50,734 nt of DNA from Legionella waltersii (GCF_001468085.1 NZ_LNZB01000036.1:186055-236788), one strand, 5' to 3'. Shown: positions 27,258 to 36,092, numbered from the stretch's first letter. Notes: generated by a model from the letters alone, not told the origin. Program-made: numbers and translations.

Positions 27258-27978
27258 TTCCTTGTAAGCTATTGGTTATAAACATTGCGTCTGCTTGTTC
27301 AAGCATCTGCTTATCAAGGGAATGTTCATAATGAGGTATCTTATGTACCTTGCAAGCATGCAATACCCGAGAACGGGTAATTCCAGCGAGTACACCATCC
27401 TCTATTTGAGAAGTGAATACAGTACCTTCTTTGACAATAAATACGTTTGCACACGTTGTCTCCGTGGCACAATTCTGAGTATTAAAAAACAGCACATCTT
27501 CAGCATCCGCATTAGTTGCCTGAGACCGAGCTATAATAGCCTCTAAATAATTGATGGATTTAATCTTGTATACCGGATTAGAACTATCTCTTAACCATTT
27601 TGCAGTAATTAGTTTTAAAGGATGTGTTTGCAGAGTGTAGTTAAATGTTTGCAGGATTAACTGACTTACTTTACCTCTTTGGGTCAATCCTCGTGGTGCA
27701 GACCCCCCCGTCAGGATAACCTTTATTCCACCGTTGTATAAATTATCATTTCTAATTTTTTGTATAAGATGATCTAGCCAGTCCTCATAACTCAATTCAA
27801 ATGCAATACCTAACTCTTCAGCTGAGCGACTTAAACGCCCCCAATGTAACTGAGAAAAACAAGGTTGCGCATTTTCAACTCGCAGAGTTTCGAATAAACC
27901 TTCGCCTAAAAATATACGATCATCTGTATTAAAAGCTGTAATTACCCCTTCTTTATCCTGAACTACCCTAGTATGCAT
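27172..27978 (-). CDS. pabC: Class IV aminotransferase-fold PLP enzyme, probable aminodeoxychorismate lyase
   Basis: A 268-residue fold-type IV PLP protein. GEGLFETLRVENAQP at the N-terminus, the lysine in YKIKSINYLEAIIARSQA that would bind PLP, the FFNTQNCATETTCANVF segment and DGVLAGITRSRVL are typical of PabC and D-amino-acid aminotransferases. Length and the E-T-L-R start favour PabC, which splits 4-amino-4-deoxychorismate into p-aminobenzoate for folate. A role in branched-chain or D-amino-acid transamination is not excluded. It starts 12 nt after the small acidic gene; the folate enzyme gene at 28425 lies nearby on the other strand. Symbol given with moderate certainty. Confidence 0.8.
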   Translation of the reverse strand: MHTRVVQDKEGVITAFNTDDRIFLGEGLFETLRVENAQPCFSQLHWGRLSRSAEELGIAFELSYEDWLDHLIQKIRNDNLYNGGIKVILTGGSAPRGLTQRGKVSQLILQTFNYTLQTHPLKLITAKWLRDSSNPVYKIKSINYLEAIIARSQATNADAEDVLFFNTQNCATETTCANVFIVKEGTVFTSQIEDGVLAGITRSRVLHACKVHKIPHYEHSLDKQMLEQADAMFITNSLQGIRVVRSLDQIVYQLKHPLVERLISALSV

Positions 27979-27990
27979 AGAACTCCATAG

Positions 27991-28176
27991 TTAGTAATCT
28001 ACGAAATCATCTAATTCTTCACGTAGTCGTCTCTCTTCCAACATATTTTCCAAACGTCTGCGAGCATCTAGACTAACTCCTGTGGCATCAACTTCCTCGG
28101 GGTCCACGTCTACTTCTTCAAACTCTTCCCCGATATCAATTACTTCTTCTTCATCGTCTTCAAATATATCACTCAT
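27991..28176 (-). CDS. Small acidic conserved protein (PA3496-like)
   Basis: 61 residues: an extremely acidic first half (DDEEEVIDIGEEFEEVDVD) followed by an Arg/Glu-rich helix SLDARRRLENMLEERRLREE and the end DDFVDY. The D-A-R-R-x-L-E-x-x-L-E-E-R-x-L-R-x-E-L-x-D-F core resembles small gammaproteobacterial proteins named after Pseudomonas PA3496 and linked to envelope integrity. That link is from memory of the motif. The start has GAGGAAATTGC upstream. It is followed after 12 nt by the PabC-like gene, with which it likely shares a transcript. Confidence 0.7.
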   Translation of the reverse strand: MSDIFEDDEEEVIDIGEEFEEVDVDPEEVDATGVSLDARRRLENMLEERRLREELDDFVDY

Positions 28177-28200
28177 GCAATTTCCTCACAGAATTTATAA

Positions 28201-28266
28201 ACAGGATTTATGCAAAATTCCAATTTCTTCACTAAAATAGATTTCAACTCAGTCATTTAGTGTGCC
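28201..28266 (+). repeat. Decayed half copy of repeat P2
   Basis: ACAGGATTTATGCAAAATTC and the later CAGTCATTTAGT line up, in order and spacing, with the left arm (CAGGACTTACTCAAAACCCC) and inner part (CGGTCATTTAGT) of the full P2 copy at 35050. Many substitutions, right arm not found. Confidence 0.45.
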
Positions 28267-28424
28267 CCAAACCCCTTTAGATCAAATTCCAGGACGGCTA
28301 TATACCTTATTTTTTGTTGTTTGACTAGTTATTTTTAATTCAATTATTAGGGTATATTAGTAGATAATTTGCAGATTAATGCGAAAGAACTAATATGAAT
28401 ATAGAGAATACAGAGTATTAACTC

Positions 28425-29006
28425 ATGCCTGATCAATACAAAATTGCTTTAAGAGATACAATAAAGCAAGTACGCTCAAAAATTTCATCCACCTATAGAA
28501 GATCCTCTTCGATTCAAATATGTACACGCATCAAATTTCTAGATGAATTTAGGCAAGCACAACGAATTGCATTGTATGTTGCTGTAAATGGAGAAGTTGA
28601 TTTAACACCAATTTGGAAACATGCACACGAACAAGGAAAAACCTGCTATTTTCCTGCTTTAAACGATGACAAAACACTTCTATTTTTACCTGCCACACCT
28701 ATAACCACTTTTAAAAACAACAAGTACGATATACCAGAGCCCGACGTGGATAAAAGCCAAGCCATATCACCTAAAGAAATGGATTTAATCATCATGCCAT
28801 TGGTCGCTTTCGACGCTCGCTGCACGAGGTTAGGAATGGGGGCAGGATATTATGACAGGACGCTAGAAAATAAACCAACTATCCCACTATTTGGTGTAGC
28901 CTATCAATTCCAAAGGGTAGATTTCATTGAACCACAATCTTGGGATATACCTTTGGACGCAGTTATAACTCAAAATGCTATTTACTGGCGCAATTATTTA
29001 ATTTAA
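28425..29006 (+). CDS. 5-formyltetrahydrofolate cyclo-ligase
   Basis: A 193-residue member of the YgfA/MTHFS family that converts 5-formyl-THF to 5,10-methenyl-THF with ATP. Seen are the N-terminal basic region, YVAVNGEVDLTPIW, CYFPALNDD, the PLVAFDARCTRLGMGAGYYD nucleotide/substrate site and IPLDAVITQNAIY near the end. In many gammaproteobacteria the 6S RNA gene lies directly upstream; the 248-base gap here does not look like one. The next gene begins 17 nt later, suggesting cotranscription. Confidence 0.93.
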   Translation: MPDQYKIALRDTIKQVRSKISSTYRRSSSIQICTRIKFLDEFRQAQRIALYVAVNGEVDLTPIWKHAHEQGKTCYFPALNDDKTLLFLPATPITTFKNNKYDIPEPDVDKSQAISPKEMDLIIMPLVAFDARCTRLGMGAGYYDRTLENKPTIPLFGVAYQFQRVDFIEPQSWDIPLDAVITQNAIYWRNYLI

Positions 29007-29023
29007 CCAATCGAGAAGACTCC

Positions 29024-29995
29024 ATGGATCCTATAACTCATGCTGCATTAGGCGCCGCTTCAGCTCAAATTATTTTTGGAAAATACAATAAACACATTCC
29101 TTGGCAAGTTGGCGCATTAGCTGGAATGGCCCCAGATTTAGATGTTTTTTTTGCCTTGAACAACAATCCATTAAGTCTTGAATATTGGCACCGTCATTTT
29201 ACCCACTCTTTGAGCTTCATCCCTATTGGTGGAATGATAGTAGCCTTAGTTTTAATCTGTTTTCCCCATTTTAGAAAGCATTGGAAAATAACAATTGGAT
29301 CAGCTCTTATTGCTTATGCAACTCATAGTTTATTGGATGCTATTACTTCGTATGGAACCCTTCTGCTATGGCCCTGGAGTAACTCCAGAATAAGTTGGGA
29401 TATTGTAGCTATCATAGATCCTGTGTTTACTGTACCGCTAATACTAGGTACGATTTACTCAGTCATTTTTCAAAACTCCAGAGCAACAGCCTATGCATTT
29501 GTATTTTGTAGCTTATTTCTCGTCTTTAATTTTGTCCAACATCAGCGGGCCATAAAAGTTGTCAATCAATACGCTGAAGCCAATCACCTCAACATACAGC
29601 TTCTTCGAATAATACCCAAACTTGCCAGCTCCACTCATTGGCGAGCAATTATCAAAGAAAAGAAATGCTCCACTATTGCTGATGTTGCAACGCCAATTTT
29701 CGCTTCATCAGAAGTGGCTCCAAACAACCAAGTTCTTAATCTCACAAATACGCTTATACCGAACAGACTAACATCAGAACAAAAACAAGAGCTCGCACTA
29801 TTTAGCTGGTTTACAGAACAACAAGTCATCATCGCTAATAAAAACCCCCTACTTTTAGCAGATGGACGCTATACATTAGGTGTTAAACCCATCTACTCCT
29901 TGTGGGGCATTGAATTAATGCCTCAAAACAAGCATGCGAAGAAAATAAAATTACCCGAGATAAAAGAAGTATGTAGTCCCGATATACAGTACTGA
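29024..29995 (+). CDS. Membrane-bound metal-dependent hydrolase (YdjM/DUF457 type)
   Basis: A 323-residue protein. The N-terminal ~190 residues have four to five hydrophobic segments with conserved histidines and aspartates: MDPITHAALGA, GMAPDLDVFF, YWHRHFTHSL and ATHSLLDAIT, the signature of the YdjM family of inner-membrane predicted metal hydrolases. The C-terminal ~130 residues are soluble and probably periplasmic. E. coli YdjM is LexA-controlled; no LexA box was seen here. Substrate unknown. The ATG at 29024 begins right at the conserved MDPITH. Confidence 0.88.
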   Translation: MDPITHAALGAASAQIIFGKYNKHIPWQVGALAGMAPDLDVFFALNNNPLSLEYWHRHFTHSLSFIPIGGMIVALVLICFPHFRKHWKITIGSALIAYATHSLLDAITSYGTLLLWPWSNSRISWDIVAIIDPVFTVPLILGTIYSVIFQNSRATAYAFVFCSLFLVFNFVQHQRAIKVVNQYAEANHLNIQLLRIIPKLASSTHWRAIIKEKKCSTIADVATPIFASSEVAPNNQVLNLTNTLIPNRLTSEQKQELALFSWFTEQQVIIANKNPLLLADGRYTLGVKPIYSLWGIELMPQNKHAKKIKLPEIKEVCSPDIQY

Positions 29996-30023
29996 TAACA
30001 TCTAGAACTATCAAAGATCCTTT

Positions 30024-30051
30024 TCCGCTTGCTCACGCGCGCGGCTCGGAT
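30024..30051 (+). repeat. Left-arm fragment of palindromic repeat P1
   Basis: TCCGCTTGCTCACGCGCGCG followed by GCTCGGAT matches the left arm of P1 (TCCGCTCCCTTACGG-CCGCGGCTCGGAT in the 40037 copy). No right arm follows; the tandem array begins 31 bases later. Confidence 0.55.
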
Positions 30052-30081
30052 TTAAAAACAAAATAAATCCTCAATACGACA

Positions 30082-30328
30082 CCTTTTCTCCCAAAGGGAG
30101 AAAGCACAAACAATGCACTCAAACCAAGATTCTGTACGGGGGATTTGAGTGCAGATGAAGCTCACGCCCTTTCTCCCGAAGGGAGAAAGCAGAAGCAATG
30201 CACTCAAACCAAGATTCTGAATAGGGTGATTTGAGTGCAAATGAAGCTCACGCCCTTTCTCCCAAAGGGAGAAAGCAGAAGCAATGCACTCAAACCAAGA
30301 TTCTGAACGGGGGGGATTTGAGTGCAGG
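30082..30328. repeat. Tandem array of three ~85-bp units, each with two hairpins
   Basis: Three head-to-tail copies with the CTCCC-rAAGGGAG core at 30088, 30173 and 30259 (period 85-86). Each unit has a near-perfect short dyad CTTTCTCCC-AAGGGAGAAAG and a second, wider dyad GCACTCAAA / TTTGAGTGC around a G-rich run. Units differ by only a few bases. A minus-strand open frame (30052-30381) crosses the array but is a by-product of the repetition, with no start signal or protein-like content. Confidence 0.85.
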
Positions 30329-30405
30329 TCAAGCGATCGGGACGCCAAAAAAAGCGGAGTGTACATCAGGTACATGAGCATTTTTTTGGCGTCCCGATCG
30401 CTTGA
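30329..30405. repeat. Perfect 25-bp inverted repeat with 27-nt loop
   Basis: The left arm starts TCAAGCGATCGGGACGCC and runs into seven A; the right arm is its exact reverse complement at 30381-30405, so seven T begin the second arm. The loop carries two direct GTACAT copies. The structure follows the tandem array directly and ends 20 bases before the glnB stop. As RNA it would be a very stable hairpin, and it may terminate glnB transcription coming from the right. Confidence 0.85.
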
Positions 30406-30425
30406 GATGCGCCAAATACACCCGT

Positions 30426-30809
<384 letters not shown>

Positions 30810-30841
30810 TTAGACTGTCGTCTAAAATTCCTGGAGTAATT

Positions 30842-31087
30842 ATGTTCGACCCCAAACAATTTGATGAATTAGCGAAAACCCTTTTTGCTACTCTTCCTGT
30901 AAGCTTCCAAAATTTAGAAAAAGAAATTCAACAGCAATTTAAGGATGTACTGCAAACCGCATTTAACCGCATGGATTTAATTACTCGTGAAGAATTTGAC
31001 GTGCAATGCAAGGTGCTTGCACGAACTAGAGAAAAAGTAGAACAATTGCAAGAGCAAGTAGAAGAACTTATTAAACAACAAAAATAA
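30842..31087 (+). CDS. ubiK: Ubiquinone biosynthesis accessory factor UbiK (BMFP/YqiC)
   Basis: An 81-residue protein: MFDPKQFDELAKTLFATLPV at the N-terminus, an amphipathic middle and a C-terminal coiled coil (KVLARTREKVEQLQEQVEEL). This is the BMFP pattern. UbiK trimers help the UbiJ-containing complex in ubiquinone synthesis under air; that function is from the E. coli and Salmonella family members. GGAG lies 7 nt before the ATG. The glnB-ubiK-comM neighbourhood is common in gammaproteobacteria. Confidence 0.9.
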   Translation: MFDPKQFDELAKTLFATLPVSFQNLEKEIQQQFKDVLQTAFNRMDLITREEFDVQCKVLARTREKVEQLQEQVEELIKQQK

Positions 31088-31109
31088 AATTAAAAGGTCG
31101 CGATTTTAA

Positions 31110-31168
31110 GACTTAGGAAAAACCCCGAATCTATTTTCAAGGAAGAGATTGGGGGTTTGCCACAGTCC
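31110..31168. repeat. Short copy of palindromic repeat P2
   Basis: GACTTAGGAAAAACCCCGA at the left and AGAGATTGGGGGTTTGCC with CAGTC at the right are imperfect inverted arms, matching P2 ends. The wide central part of the full P2 copies is absent. Lies between ubiK and comM and could form a hairpin in the transcript. Confidence 0.6.
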
Positions 31169-31216
31169 TATTTAAGGGAAGATTGTCGACTATAGTCCAA
31201 CTCATATGAGGATGTT

Positions 31217-32728
31217 ATGAATCTCGCATTTACTAAAACGCGAAGTACTGTAGGTATTTCAGCGCAACCTGTTTCCGTTGAAGTGCATTTATCGAATGGA
31301 TTACCCAAGTTCACCATCGTCGGACTCGCAGAAACAGCGGTAAAAGAAAGCAAAGATAGAGTCCGAAGTGCAATTATGAACAGCCAATTTGAATTTCCAT
31401 GTCGAAAGATCACAGTAAATCTTGGTCCGGCTGATTTGCCTAAAACAGGAAGTGGATTTGACTTACCTATAGCTTTAGGTATTCTAGCAGCCTCCGATCA
31501 AATTCCCCGTCATCAGTTATCAAATCATGAGTTTATTGGGGAATTAGCGCTAAGTGGAGAGCTTCGAGGTGTATCAGCTATTATTCCTTCTGTTATCGCT
31601 GCACTTAGAGACAAACAACAATTAATTATTCCAAATGCGAATGCTATAGAAGCTTCTTTAACTGGTCACAAAGGCGTTTATACAGCCAAAAATCTACGAG
31701 AAATTTGTAGTTACTTATGTCTTGATACACCTTTGTCACCTCTACCACCCAGACCAGAATTGAGTACAAACCCTTATGATATGGATTGGTCCGAAATTAA
31801 GGGCCAATACCATGCTAAGAACGCAATGATTATTGCTGCTTCAGGTGGGCACAGTATCTTATTAAGCGGTTCTCCTGGTAGCGGTAAAACGATGCTAGCT
31901 AGGCGATTTAGCACTTTATTGCCTGACTTATCTGAGTCTCAAGCGATGGAGTGTGCCGCTGTTAACTCAATTCGTGGCAAACAACATGATTTTCAACAAT
32001 GGCGCGTACCACCTTTTCGCGCTCCTCACCACACAGCTTCCCCAGTATCACTAGTCGGAGGGGGTAACCCTCCAAAACCTGGTGAAATTTCTTTAGCGCA
32101 TCATGGAGTCTTATTCTTAGATGAATTGCCTGAATTTAATCGACAAGTATTAGAAACGTTAAGAGAGCCCCTGGAATCAGGACATATATGCATATCCCGA
32201 GCCGCTGCTCAAATTGAGTTTCCTGCAAATTTTCAATTGATCGCAGCAATGAATCCATGTCCTTGTGGACAATGGGGCAATCCTCTTGCGAATTGCCTCT
32301 GCTCCCCCGATAGAATTAATCGTTACTTGGCTAAATTATCGGCCCCCTTGTTAGATAGAATTGATATGCATATCCATGTTCAAGCACTTTCACAAGAGGA
32401 GTTGATTAAACCAAATACCCATTCAAATAAAGAAAGTCCCATTATCCGCAATCAAGTCATTAAAGTACGGGAAATACAATTGAATCGCCAAAATTGCTTA
32501 AACGCCAGTTTAAGCTCTAAAGCATGTGAAACTCTATGTGACTTAAACTCGCTCTCACAAACTTTTTTGAGTGAAGCACTCAATAAATTAAAACTCTCTG
32601 CTCGTGGCTATCATCGGCTGTTAAAAGTTGCAAGAACCATTGCCGATATCCAAGATTCAAAATCAGTGGAGTTACCGCATTTACAACATGCTTTATCTTT
32701 TAAGCAAACGATCCAAGGACCGAAGTAA
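31217..32728 (+). CDS. comM: YifB/ComM family Mg-chelatase-like AAA+ ATPase
   Basis: A 503-residue AAA+ helicase. An N-terminal Lon-protease-like fold (residues ~1-170, with GLPKFTIVGLAETAVKESKD and GELALSGELRGV) is followed by the AAA+ core: Walker A SGSPGSGKTMLARR (about residue 216), Walker B VLFLDELPEFNR, and CPCGQWG near the C-terminal zinc-like cysteines (CPCG...CLC). In Vibrio and Acinetobacter ComM is the branch-migration helicase of natural transformation; Legionella is naturally competent, so that role is likely. GAGG precedes the ATG. Confidence 0.93.
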   Translation: MNLAFTKTRSTVGISAQPVSVEVHLSNGLPKFTIVGLAETAVKESKDRVRSAIMNSQFEFPCRKITVNLGPADLPKTGSGFDLPIALGILAASDQIPRHQLSNHEFIGELALSGELRGVSAIIPSVIAALRDKQQLIIPNANAIEASLTGHKGVYTAKNLREICSYLCLDTPLSPLPPRPELSTNPYDMDWSEIKGQYHAKNAMIIAASGGHSILLSGSPGSGKTMLARRFSTLLPDLSESQAMECAAVNSIRGKQHDFQQWRVPPFRAPHHTASPVSLVGGGNPPKPGEISLAHHGVLFLDELPEFNRQVLETLREPLESGHICISRAAAQIEFPANFQLIAAMNPCPCGQWGNPLANCLCSPDRINRYLAKLSAPLLDRIDMHIHVQALSQEELIKPNTHSNKESPIIRNQVIKVREIQLNRQNCLNASLSSKACETLCDLNSLSQTFLSEALNKLKLSARGYHRLLKVARTIADIQDSKSVELPHLQHALSFKQTIQGPK

Positions 32729-32743
32729 ATGGAGAGATAGATC

Positions 32744-32775
32744 TGCCTCGAGCCTGGGTTTTAGGGTAAGCCCTG
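32744..32775 (+). repeat. Right-arm fragment of repeat P2
   Basis: TGCCTCGAGCCTGGGTTTTA with GGGTAAGCCCT resembles the right arm of the full P2 copies (TGCCTCGAACTTGGGGTTTT, then CGTTAGCCCT, at 41376-41406). No left arm seen. Confidence 0.5.
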
Positions 32776-32818
32776 GTATTTCTTAAACGATAAGTTCCAT
32801 GATTTTTAAACCATTTAT

Positions 32819-32847
32819 TTGAAAAAATGCTGTAAATTGTCTATAAA
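32819..32847 (+). promoter_or_regulatory. Sigma-70 type promoter for the qmcA-nfeD operon
   Basis: TTGAAA (32819-32824), a 17-base spacer and TATAAA (32842-32847) form a good sigma-70 promoter, 33 bases before the qmcA start codon. Confidence 0.65.
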
Positions 32848-32880
32848 ATTAGAATCAATAAAAATAAAAATGGAAAAATT

Positions 32881-33807
32881 ATGGACTCACTTGTCACATT
32901 ACTTTTACTGGCTGTCTTTGCTATCGTTTTTGTGCTATCTGGTGTGAAAATTGTTCCTCAAGCTGAAGAATGGACTGTTGAACGTTTTGGCCGGTACACC
33001 CATACTTTAATGCCTGGATTAGGTCTTATTATTCCATTTATTGATCGTATTGGATATAAAGTAAATATCCGAGAGCGCGTTTTAGACATTCCACCTCAGG
33101 AGGTCATTTCAAAAGATAATGCGATGGTAACTATCGATGCCATTTGCTTTTTCCAAGTCATTGATGCATCCAAATCAGCCTATCAAGTCGATAATCTCGA
33201 GCATGCTATTCGTAACTTAACAATGACAAACATCCGTACCGTTTTAGGATCACTGGAATTAGATGCTATGTTAAGTCAACGAGATGAGATTAATAGCCGT
33301 TTAATGACTATTGTGGATCATGCAACGACTCCTTGGGGTATAAAAGTAACTCGCATAGAAATAAGAGATATTAAACCACCTAAAGATCTTGTAGATGCCA
33401 TGGCTAATCAAATGAAAGCAGAACGGGAAAAAAGAGCGGCAATCTTATCGGCAGAAGGAGATCGTGCGGCTGAAATTTTACGAGCTGAAGGAGAAAAGCA
33501 GGGGCAAATCTTACGAGCAGAAGCATCTAAACAAGAAGCTTTCTTAGCTTCAGAGGCTCGAGAAAGACAAGCCTTAGCTGAAGCAAATGCAACTAAAATG
33601 GTTTCAGAGGCTATTGCTGCTGGGAACTTAAATGCTGTGAATTATTTTGTGGCTCAAAAGTACGTGGAAGCACTACAATCTATTGGCACCTCTGAAAACA
33701 GTAAAATTGTTCTTATGCCATTAGAAGCTTCGGGTGTAATCGGTTCTATTGGTGGAATAACGGAGTTGCTTTCAGGAACCACTAAAAGCAAAAAAGAGGG
33801 TAAATGA
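32881..33807 (+). CDS. qmcA: SPFH/stomatin-family membrane protein (QmcA-like)
   Basis: A 308-residue protein: an N-terminal membrane helix ([20 protein letters not shown]), the SPFH band-7 domain ([56 protein letters not shown]) and an Ala/Glu/Arg-rich coiled coil ([17 protein letters not shown]). Such proteins form large rings on the membrane that organise lipid domains or regulate FtsH-type proteases. The stop overlaps the nfeD-like start (ATGA), the classic SPFH-NfeD pair. Confidence 0.92.
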   Translation: MDSLVTLLLLAVFAIVFVLSGVKIVPQAEEWTVERFGRYTHTLMPGLGLIIPFIDRIGYKVNIRERVLDIPPQEVISKDNAMVTIDAICFFQVIDASKSAYQVDNLEHAIRNLTMTNIRTVLGSLELDAMLSQRDEINSRLMTIVDHATTPWGIKVTRIEIRDIKPPKDLVDAMANQMKAEREKRAAILSAEGDRAAEILRAEGEKQGQILRAEASKQEAFLASEARERQALAEANATKMVSEAIAAGNLNAVNYFVAQKYVEALQSIGTSENSKIVLMPLEASGVIGSIGGITELLSGTTKSKKEGK

Positions 33808-34253
33808 TGGAATGGCTTAGTTATTGGCATTGGTTTGCACTAGCTCTTATCCTAGTTATTGCTGAATCACTAGGTACAGCAGGATTTCTTGTTGCCATAG
33901 GAATGGCTGCAGGAATTGTTGGGCTTGTATTAACGCTTTTCGCCATGACTTGGGAATGGCAACTTACCGTGTTTTCGATCATGAGTATTGTGTTTGCTTT
34001 CATTTGGTGGAAAATCATTCAGAAACGAAGTAAAGAAAGGCCTGTATCAACTTTAAACCGCCCAATAGAAGCCATGGTAGGAAGAACAACCACTCTGATT
34101 GAACCCATTGAAAATGGTCGTGGTAAGATAAGAATGAATGACGCAACTTGGTTTGTAACTGGCCCAGAGCTAGAAGCAGGAACTAAAGTTAAAATAACAG
34201 GAGTAGACAATGAAACTCTACTTATTGTTGAACAACTAAGGAAAGCGGATTGA
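33804..34253 (+). CDS. NfeD-like membrane protein
   Basis: A 149-residue short NfeD (NfeD1b, YbbK-partner type). The first ~80 residues have three hydrophobic helices ([49 protein letters not shown]). The last ~65 form the OB-fold ([36 protein letters not shown]). These partner with the adjacent SPFH protein. The ATG at 33804 overlaps the qmcA stop; a second ATG at 33807 would be equally possible. Confidence 0.9.
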   Translation: MMEWLSYWHWFALALILVIAESLGTAGFLVAIGMAAGIVGLVLTLFAMTWEWQLTVFSIMSIVFAFIWWKIIQKRSKERPVSTLNRPIEAMVGRTTTLIEPIENGRGKIRMNDATWFVTGPELEAGTKVKITGVDNETLLIVEQLRKAD

Positions 34254-35038
34254 AAGACCTGGCGAAGCTTGAGAAGTGGAGTCGATGGATTTTCTTAGTT
34301 AGCGCCATAGCTTGGGTTGCTCTTTTTTGGTTTAAAGACAAAATGCCACCTCCAAGCTTCTATGAAGAAAGTTTATTAACCGCTCCTTCTCAAATCGAAT
34401 CAGATTCGCAACCATTTAAAGTAACCTTAGGTCAACAAACTTATCTCATAAAACCACTGTATTATTATGAACTCAATGGAGTTGTCGTCTCATACAGTAG
34501 TGCAAAAGATTTTACAAACATCTGGCATTTCAAACGCTGGAAAGACTTTTTAAACTTACGAGATATTTGCGTAGCTTGGGGTAATAACATTTCCTCAGGA
34601 GTCTATCAAAAATTAAACTTCTCTTCGGATAGTTGGACATGCTGGGTAGATTGGCTCGATCCCGCGGTGGGTAAAGATTTTCATTCCAATGAATTATCCA
34701 ATAATCATTTGCTTACTAACTTCCCTTGGCTGCAAGAAAAAATGATGGAAGCTGAATTGGGCGATCAGATTCAATTAACAGGTCATTTGGTGAAGTACAG
34801 TAATCCAGCAACTAAATACGCTCGAGGAACCAGTACTTCTCGGGAGGACACTGGAAATGGCGCTTGTGAAACCATTTTCCTGACTAATTTTACCATCATC
34901 AAGAAAGCGAATTTTACATTGCGTCTTCTCTATAAAATATTCAAATGGATAACCATCTTTAGCTTAATTGCGGTTATCGTTTTACTGTTTATTGCGCCTC
35001 ATGAAAAGTATCGCAATGACTCAACGAGCAACAGTTAA
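34250..35038 (+). CDS. Hypothetical bitopic membrane protein, third gene of the qmcA operon
   Basis: 262 residues, family not recognised. A hydrophobic helix near the N-terminus (WIFLVSAIAWVALFWF), a ~180-residue middle with two tryptophan-rich patches (TNIWHFKRWKDFLNLRDICV, DSWTCWVDWLDP) and three cysteines, then a second helix (IFKWITIFSLIAVIVLLFIA). The middle probably faces the periplasm, where the cysteines could pair. It starts with TTG overlapping the nfeD stop (TTGA), with AAGGA about 7 nt upstream, so it is translationally coupled to the SPFH-NfeD pair and may work with it. Confidence 0.8.
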   Translation: MKDLAKLEKWSRWIFLVSAIAWVALFWFKDKMPPPSFYEESLLTAPSQIESDSQPFKVTLGQQTYLIKPLYYYELNGVVVSYSSAKDFTNIWHFKRWKDFLNLRDICVAWGNNISSGVYQKLNFSSDSWTCWVDWLDPAVGKDFHSNELSNNHLLTNFPWLQEKMMEAELGDQIQLTGHLVKYSNPATKYARGTSTSREDTGNGACETIFLTNFTIIKKANFTLRLLYKIFKWITIFSLIAVIVLLFIAPHEKYRNDSTSNS

Positions 35039-35049
35039 TTTGAATGAAT

Positions 35050-35173
35050 CAGGACTTACTCAAAACCCCGATCTCTTCGTTAAAAAATGGTTTGAATTCG
35101 GTCATTTAGTTTATCTAAACTCCCTCATTCAAACCATTTTTTGCCTCGACCTCAGGGTTTTGCTTAAGTCCTG
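35050..35173. repeat. Full copy of palindromic repeat P2
   Basis: Outer arms CAGGACTTACTCAAAACCCC and, as reverse complement, CAGGACTTAAGCAAAACCCT; inner arms AAAAAATGGTTTGAAT / ATTCAAACCATTTTTT; centre AGTTTATCTAAACT. The whole 124 bases can fold into one long hairpin. It shares 24 central bases (ending CCCTCATT) with the 41236 copy. No protein-coding content. The right arm overlaps the last codons and stop of pyrB. Confidence 0.85.
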
Positions 35174-36060
35174 TGAATTAAAGACTCAAGAATTGCCATT
35201 CTAGCAAATACACCATTAGTCACTTGTTGCAAAATAAACGATTGTTTGCCATCTGCAATCTCACTATCTATTTCAACACCGCGATTCATTGGCCCAGGAT
35301 GCATGACCATTGCATTTGATTTGGCATAGCCAATGCTCTTGCTGGTTAAGGCAAAATGCTGACGATATGTTTTGAGATCCATATGGTCGTTTTCAAGCAA
35401 ACGTTCGCGCTGAACACGTAAGCAAATGACAACGTCTGCTTCACTCAAGCCATCTTTAAGATCCTGGGTAACTCTTCCATAATGAAGTTTTTCAGGTTTC
35501 CACAAATCCGGACATACCAATACGAGCTCCGCTACTCCTAGTGTTTTGCAAATACACTGCAATGAATTAGCAACTCGGGAATGCTTAATATTACCTAAAA
35601 TTGCAATTTTTAATTGCTCTAATTGCGGTTTTTGCTCAATGATGGTCACCAAATCCAAAACAGCTTGACTTGGATGAGCATGGATTCCATCTCCTGCGTT
35701 CACGATATGCACAGAATCACCTAGTTTCTTTGCTAGTTCTTGTTGCAGGCCTTCTTGTTTATGCCTTATCACAAAATATCGAATCCCCATGGCAGCTAAA
35801 TTTTGAATGGTATCCTCTATTGCCTCACCTTTAGTCTCAGAAGAAGTTTGTACATCCAAATTCACAACCTGCATGGATAAATGTCTGGCAGCCAATTCAA
35901 AACTGATTCGAGTTCGGGTACTGTTCTCATAAAATAAGTTCGCTACCAGGTGTTTTGAATAATTTGGAAAGCTAGAATCATGTTTGAATTGGAGTGCACG
36001 TTGGATTAATTGCTCAATGTGTTGTTTAGACAGTTGGCTGATTTCAAGAAAATGGCTCAT
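35164..36060 (-). CDS. pyrB: Aspartate carbamoyltransferase catalytic chain
   Basis: A 298-residue transcarbamylase joining carbamoyl phosphate and aspartate in pyrimidine synthesis. The carbamoyl-phosphate site FYENSTRTRISFELAA (about residue 44), HPSQAVLDLVTI, the aspartate-binding RVQRER and HPGPMNRGVE are all there. No pyrI regulatory-chain gene or pyrC lies next to it, suggesting the short, unregulated form. It stands upstream-to-downstream with ruvX and algH on the same strand (32-nt gap). The last two codons and the TAA fall within a P2 repeat arm. Confidence 0.95.
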   Translation of the reverse strand: MSHFLEISQLSKQHIEQLIQRALQFKHDSSFPNYSKHLVANLFYENSTRTRISFELAARHLSMQVVNLDVQTSSETKGEAIEDTIQNLAAMGIRYFVIRHKQEGLQQELAKKLGDSVHIVNAGDGIHAHPSQAVLDLVTIIEQKPQLEQLKIAILGNIKHSRVANSLQCICKTLGVAELVLVCPDLWKPEKLHYGRVTQDLKDGLSEADVVICLRVQRERLLENDHMDLKTYRQHFALTSKSIGYAKSNAMVMHPGPMNRGVEIDSEIADGKQSFILQQVTNGVFARMAILESLIHRT

Positions 36061-36092
36061 AAATCTCCAAGATAGATACGATGAGTGAACGA

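Noticed and set aside
28177..28424. Possible 6S RNA gene before the 5-formyl-THF cyclo-ligase
   Set aside because: ssrS is often upstream of this gene, but the 248-base gap is too AT-rich, lacks the long imperfect hairpin and central bubble of 6S RNA, and part of it is a decayed P2 copy.
30082..30328. CRISPR array
   Set aside because: The repeated unit is 85 bases with no unique spacers; near-identical units in tandem are not a repeat-spacer pattern, and no cas genes are present.
30052..30381. Minus-strand open frame of 109 codons across the tandem repeats
   Set aside because: It only repeats the same peptide because the DNA is tandemly repeated in multiples near frame; no start signal, no protein-like composition and it enters the palindrome next to glnB.
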